Source: an uncultured Collinsella sp. (GTDB lineage Bacteria > Actinomycetota > Coriobacteriia > Coriobacteriales > Coriobacteriaceae). Taken from it: 11,163 nt of DNA. Below the pieces are notes generated by a model. That model was not told the DNA's origin. It made no database searches and worked only from the letters and a program-made list of their open reading frames with translations. Where the stretch lies: positions 1 to 11,163 of the forward strand of contig CAAELJ010000156.1 in NCBI GenBank assembly GCA_900756725.1, in the 5' to 3' direction. The position numbers and the translations under genes are program-made. This document shows positions 8,026-11,163 of this stretch, one piece after another. Numbering within the stretch: the stretch's first letter is position 1; every line of letters starts with the position of its first letter.

Positions 8026-8109
8026 GGCAATAAAGACCGCTCACACCACAAGCAGCCCCATCCAGCGAAAATGGCCCGCACGGTCGCGGATATGCTGCAC
8101 CACGCTCAT
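8026..8109 (-). pseudogene. pelA: Cut-off N-terminus of pelA: start, leader and membrane anchor broken by in-frame TGA
   Basis: Reading the minus strand from ATG 8107-8109 gives 22 sense codons (basic leader with HIRDRAGHFRW, then hydrophobic MGLLVV), a TGA at 8041-8043, then AVFIA running in frame into MAAVLLVERAG of the deacetylase. Joined across the stop, residues 17-35 make one typical signal-anchor helix. The codon is one transition from TGG (Trp), and CGA and GGA are also one change away. The overlap with the pelE stop and the AGGAGG site show that this is the ancestral start. It could be a strain-specific nonsense mutation or an assembly/base error. Confidence 0.85.
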
Positions 8110-9011
8110 CGGGCCTCCTCTCCGTTGCGCCAAAACGCCAGCTCCTCGCGGTTGGCGGCGCTCAAGTATACATGCTGTTTGTCAATCGCATCGATCACGC
8201 GGTGGACTTCGTCACCGTCGCGGCGCATCACCGCAAGGCGCAGGCAAAGCATCCAAACCTCCTGCTCCTCGGGCACGTCGAGCACCAGTTGGTCGGTCAC
8301 GGCCTGCGCCTCGTCGATCTGTCCGACATCGGCCAGCGCCGTCGCGTATCGAATGCGCAGCTCAAGGGTCTCCTCGCGCTCGCAGCGACGCGCAAGCAGG
8401 CGCGCGTACTGTTGGCGCTGAATCTGAGCCACGCGCCCCTCGGCCAAGCCCGAGCCCAAGTATTCACCAAGAAAATCGCAGTATTCGTTGAGGTTTTGCG
8501 CGCTCGGGTCCGTCTTAAAGGCACGCTCCAGCTGCTGCAGTTTAAGGTCGGACTCCTTGGAGATCTGCGCCACCGCCGTCGCGGCATAGTGAGCCACCTC
8601 AACGTCGTCGTTAAGCTTAGCCGCCTGCAGCTGCGCCAGGTACGCGTCGGGCTCCTCGGTGAGCATGGAGAGCATTAGGCGGCGCCGTTCTGCCGGGTCG
8701 TTGACGATGAGCGCCTCCTCGAGCGGAATCACGCCTGCATCGGATTCACGGTCGTGCACCAAGATGCTGCGGTGCAGGTCGTCGTTGAAGCGCAGCGACT
8801 CCAACGCAGACTCTTTCAGCCCCTCGCCAAACGCCGTTCCGCGGACCGATAGCAGAACCACCAGCAACGGGCCCCACAGCGGCACCAGCACTATCACAGC
8901 CAGCATATGCCCGCGCACCGGCAGCAGGCCCAACTTCATAAGCGTCCACAGCACCAGGCAAACCAGCGCATGAATCAGCAACAAGACGGCGGCAACGACA
9001 AGCGAGATCAA
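8106..9011 (-). CDS. pelE: PelE: membrane-anchored TPR-like Pel synthase subunit
   Basis: A 301-residue protein with two hydrophobic helices at the N-terminus (about 4-24 and 37-56), then a soluble, Ala/Leu/Arg/Glu-rich helical region (about 100-290) resembling tetratricopeptide repeats. This is the known plan of PelE, which joins PelD and PelG in the inner-membrane complex and probably serves as a scaffold. No catalytic motif is visible, so the call relies on architecture and on the position between pelD and pelA. The start is TTG at 9009-9011, overlapping the pelD stop as TTGA. It is supported by GAGGGGGG 6 nt upstream and by the lack of another start codon before the first membrane helix. 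The TGA stop overlaps the ATG of the next gene (ATGA, 8106-8109), so translation should be coupled on both sides. PelE sequences diverge strongly, so a search would recognise it less easily than pelF or pelG. Confidence 0.8.
   Translation of the reverse strand: MISLVVAAVLLLIHALVCLVLWTLMKLGLLPVRGHMLAVIVLVPLWGPLLVVLLSVRGTAFGEGLKESALESLRFNDDLHRSILVHDRESDAGVIPLEEALIVNDPAERRRLMLSMLTEEPDAYLAQLQAAKLNDDVEVAHYAATAVAQISKESDLKLQQLERAFKTDPSAQNLNEYCDFLGEYLGSGLAEGRVAQIQRQQYARLLARRCEREETLELRIRYATALADVGQIDEAQAVTDQLVLDVPEEQEVWMLCLRLAVMRRDGDEVHRVIDAIDKQHVYLSAANREELAFWRNGEEAR
8114..8119 (-). promoter_or_regulatory. Ribosome binding site of the original pelA start
   Basis: A perfect AGGAGG on the minus strand ends 4 nt before ATG 8107-8109. 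No comparable site precedes the later ATG at 8023-8025, which argues that the upstream ATG is the evolved start. Confidence 0.7.
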
Positions 9012-11146
9012 GCGGCACCCCCCTCACCGTCACCGGTGTCAGCAATATGCCGCAGCAGCGCCACGATGTCCTCGCCGTCGACGGGCTCCACCGCAAGCTG
9101 CTTTGCACTCAGGCGCTCGCGGATAATGGGCAGATCGCACGCCTTTGCCTGGCGCATAAGCAGGTAAAGCACGTCGCCGTCGACCAAGCCCGCCGCATCG
9201 CTCTCGCGGATTGCCGACCCAATTGCGCCCACCAGCTCGCCGACAGGCTCCATGCCCGGTACCACGCGCAGGAGCAAAAAGCTGCCCATCTTGCCATCTG
9301 CCAGCGCCTGCTCGGCCGCGAGCTCTTGGCCAAAGGCAGCCTGTTTGAGCACGCAAGTGCCGTCAACGCAGCGTTTATCCTGTGCCACCGCCTCATAGTC
9401 AAAGGCACGGCCCAGCGCGCTTTCGACCAGGCCGCACAAGATGCGGAACAGGTTTTGGTAATAGAGCGTCATTTGGTTTTCGGCCGCACTACGCACAAAG
9501 ATCAACACGGCGGGTGCCCCATCGCGCTCGATCGTGTATCCAAACATGGGCAGCCCCGGCGTCAGCTCGCGGTTCACCCACAGATTCGAACGACCCCCGT
9601 CGCCCAAAAGAGGTGCAAGCTGCTCAAGCGTGAGCGAGCGTGCGGCATCTTCGGCAATCGCGGGACTTGCTGCCACCAGCCGTGCAAATGCTCCGCCCGA
9701 AACATGGTAGATCGCCACCGAATCGTTCTCGAGGATCTCGCCCAGAAGCTCGCAGCACTTGCGATAGATGTCGCGTGGGTTGAAGACGTCAAGCTCCTGC
9801 GTTACGGCAAAGATCTTGCCAAAGCTGTCGTGGCGACCCACGATCTGGCGCCTGTACGCGCGCTTGTCCTCGATCGCGTCATGGTAGAGCTGCGTAAGGA
9901 ACGTATTGCGGTTGCGCACGAGCTCGTTTTGATCGCGCTCCGCCCTAATGGCTTCGCTGTTGCGCAGCTGCACATAGCCGCACACGGCACCCACAACAAA
10001 GTACGCGATAAACGGCAGCCAGTTGGACGGCTCGTAGAACAGGCCCTGGAAGGTATAGCCGTACAAAGTAAAGTAACTCGCAGCCAAACCCACCGACGCC
10101 AGCAGCGCCGCAACCAGGCCAAAGTCCAAGCCATACAGCGTGCCGATGAGCACCACGTAGAGCAGGCGATAATCGAGCACGTTGAGCTGGGTCGATTGGG
10201 AGAACAAGCGCTCCAGCACTTCAAAGAGCACCCAGGCGGCTGCCGTCTCCAGGCATTTGACAGGCAGCGTGCGCATTTGAATGCGGTCGATGGCCGCGCG
10301 CAAGGGGTTGACCTTCTTTGCACGGCCAGCATCCCAGCGAGCCTGAATGGTCGAGAGGTCGCGCAGCAAGTCGTAGCGCTGAAACCAGCCATAGCGCACG
10401 CGAGCGACGTCGCTGGCGGGCAGGGCGTAGCCGGCAGAATCGCCATAGGCAACTGAGAGCCCTGGGAACAGCGCCTTGAGGGCGTCGCCCACCTCACCCA
10501 CCGTGTGATGGAAGGTATCGGCTACGTCGAGCGTCTCAAAGTTACCATTCCAGCTGTCGAAGATACGGCGTACCAGCACCGCAAGCTCCTCGGCACACAG
10601 CAGGGGAAACGCCGCATCCTGTGCGCCCTGCAGAGCGGCCGATCCGGTTGAGCATGCGTCGAGCATCGGCACCAAAAACGGGTCCTCCAGCGCGGCAGAT
10701 GCGGTATACAGGAACGGCACGCGCAGGATCTTGGTCTGAACGCCCTCGCGAGCAGCGTAGTAGCGGCACAGGTCGTTTGCTGCGTGCGCGATAATGCCCT
10801 TGCCCGTTCGCCCCGCGGCATCGGCGGCACCCTCGGCACCCGCGGGCCCCGCTACATACAGCAGTTGGACCCGGCGACCCGCGCACGTACGAAAGACCGA
10901 GCGCAGCAGCTCGATATCGCCCACGGTATCGGTATGCGGGGTTAGGTAATTAGACAGGTAGACCACGCGGTCGAACTCGTAGGCCTGCTCCAAATGCTGG
11001 AGCAACTCTTTCCAAGAGGCATGGGGCGACGACTCATCGCGGCGCGCGTCCTGCGCGGCTACAACCTTAACGTGGTCCCCGGGGAATGCCTTGGCGCAAA
11101 AGTCATCGTCAACATATGCGGTGTTGCCAACAACCAGCACCTCCAT
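9008..11146 (-). CDS. pelD: PelD: c-di-GMP receptor of the Pel synthase with N-terminal SDR-like domain
   Basis: Inner-membrane regulatory subunit that binds cyclic-di-GMP and activates Pel polymerisation. The 712 residues show, in order: an SDR/epimerase-like Rossmann domain (about 1-280) opening MEVLVVGNTA; a cluster of hydrophobic helices (about 300-395); a charged, probably coiled linker (395-445); a GAF-like domain (about 445-585); and a degenerate GGDEF domain (about 590-700). In the last, the inhibitory-site motif RESD (647-650) lies exactly five residues before DGDVL (656-660), which replaces GGDEF. So cyclase activity should be absent while ligand binding is kept, as known for PelD of Pseudomonas. 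The SDR part lacks the GxxGxxG glycines and the YxxxK catalytic pair. The ATG start has a GGGGAGGGG site 6 nt upstream. It is the first gene in the window, and its TGA stop overlaps the pelE start. Identity rests on domain order and the pel neighbours. Confidence 0.87.
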   Translation of the reverse strand: MEVLVVGNTAYVDDDFCAKAFPGDHVKVVAAQDARRDESSPHASWKELLQHLEQAYEFDRVVYLSNYLTPHTDTVGDIELLRSVFRTCAGRRVQLLYVAGPAGAEGAADAAGRTGKGIIAHAANDLCRYYAAREGVQTKILRVPFLYTASAALEDPFLVPMLDACSTGSAALQGAQDAAFPLLCAEELAVLVRRIFDSWNGNFETLDVADTFHHTVGEVGDALKALFPGLSVAYGDSAGYALPASDVARVRYGWFQRYDLLRDLSTIQARWDAGRAKKVNPLRAAIDRIQMRTLPVKCLETAAAWVLFEVLERLFSQSTQLNVLDYRLLYVVLIGTLYGLDFGLVAALLASVGLAASYFTLYGYTFQGLFYEPSNWLPFIAYFVVGAVCGYVQLRNSEAIRAERDQNELVRNRNTFLTQLYHDAIEDKRAYRRQIVGRHDSFGKIFAVTQELDVFNPRDIYRKCCELLGEILENDSVAIYHVSGGAFARLVAASPAIAEDAARSLTLEQLAPLLGDGGRSNLWVNRELTPGLPMFGYTIERDGAPAVLIFVRSAAENQMTLYYQNLFRILCGLVESALGRAFDYEAVAQDKRCVDGTCVLKQAAFGQELAAEQALADGKMGSFLLLRVVPGMEPVGELVGAIGSAIRESDAAGLVDGDVLYLLMRQAKACDLPIIRERLSAKQLAVEPVDGEDIVALLRHIADTGDGEGGAA
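9018..9025 (-). promoter_or_regulatory. Ribosome binding site supporting the TTG start of pelE
   Basis: GAGGGGGG on the minus strand ends 6 nt before the TTG at 9009-9011. It lies inside the last codons of pelD and decides in favour of the unusual start codon. Confidence 0.6.
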
Positions 11147-11152
11147 GGCGCA

Positions 11153-11161
11153 CCCCTCCCC
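11153..11161 (-). promoter_or_regulatory. Ribosome binding site of pelD
   Basis: On the minus strand GGGGAGGGG lies 6 nt before the ATG at 11144-11146 and fixes that start. The window ends two bases further, so the promoter and any upstream gene are out of view. A TAG triplet at 11161-11163 could be the stop of a preceding gene, but this cannot be judged. Confidence 0.7.
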
Positions 11162-11163
11162 TA

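Noticed and set aside
8018..8043. Selenocysteine or other programmed recoding of the pelA TGA (a possible 6-bp stem, 8035-8040 with 8018-8023, follows the TGA directly)
   Set aside because: The codon sits in a lipid-facing helix with no redox motif, the stem starts at once after the TGA with one G-T pair and lacks the expected distance and loop of a bacterial SECIS, so chance pairing in GC-rich DNA is likelier. Absence of selenocysteine genes cannot be checked here.
9047..10456. Long open frame on the plus strand (469 codons)
   Set aside because: It lies wholly antisense to pelD, its translation is rich in His, Arg, Gln and Ala without any recognisable domain, and this is a common by-product of high-GC genes on the opposite strand.
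1..11163. Mobile elements, CRISPR arrays, tRNA or rRNA genes
   Set aside because: Reading the window shows no transposase or integrase, no regularly spaced repeats and no cloverleaf-like segment; coding genes occupy nearly every base.

Overview
The window is one polycistronic operon, entirely on the minus strand, so it reads from position 11146 down to 51. It encodes a Gram-positive-type Pel exopolysaccharide machine (pelD-pelE-pelA deacetylase-pelF-pelG), followed directly by a three-gene module of a CotH-kinase lipoprotein, a VTC-domain (polyphosphate polymerase-like) protein and a DUF4956 membrane protein. The DNA is GC-rich (about 60% by eye). There is no outer-membrane pelB or pelC, and the Shine-Dalgarno sites are strong and G-rich. 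Together these suggest a high-GC Gram-positive; a gut Coriobacteriia (Collinsella/Olsenella-like) is my best guess from general feel, not from a search.

Layout in transcription order: PelD (9008-11146) is a degenerate SDR/epimerase-like domain fused to membrane helices, a GAF domain and a degenerate GGDEF domain that keeps a c-di-GMP I-site. PelE (8106-9011) is a two-helix membrane protein with a TPR-like tail. PelA deacetylase (6229-8025 open; real start probably 8109) is an exported DUF2194/CE4-like deacetylase. PelF (4805-6232) is a GT4 glycosyltransferase, PelG (3257-4801) a multi-pass membrane transporter, CotH (1498-3267) a lipoprotein kinase-like protein, then VTC (720-1511) and DUF4956 (51-716). 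A perfect 10-bp GC-rich inverted repeat (21-44) follows the last gene. Every junction is an overlap or a gap of at most 3 nt, so the genes should be co-transcribed and translationally coupled. No promoter is visible; it must lie beyond 11163.

Working model: c-di-GMP binding to the PelD I-site switches on PelF, which polymerises an amino-sugar polymer (GalNAc-rich in characterised Pel). PelD, PelE and PelG form the membrane synthase/export complex, and PelA partially deacetylates the polymer outside. The CotH-VTC-DUF4956 module may add a phosphorylation or polyphosphate step to the same envelope structure; that link is inference from gene coupling.

The most important irregularity is an in-frame TGA (8041-8043) at codon 23 of pelA, inside its only membrane-anchor/signal helix. 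It separates a well-placed start (ATGA overlap with pelE, AGGAGG site) from an otherwise intact 598-codon deacetylase. Three genes of this operon end in TGA, so general TGA read-through is unlikely; the deacetylase is probably knocked out or de-localised in this strain, or the base is an error.
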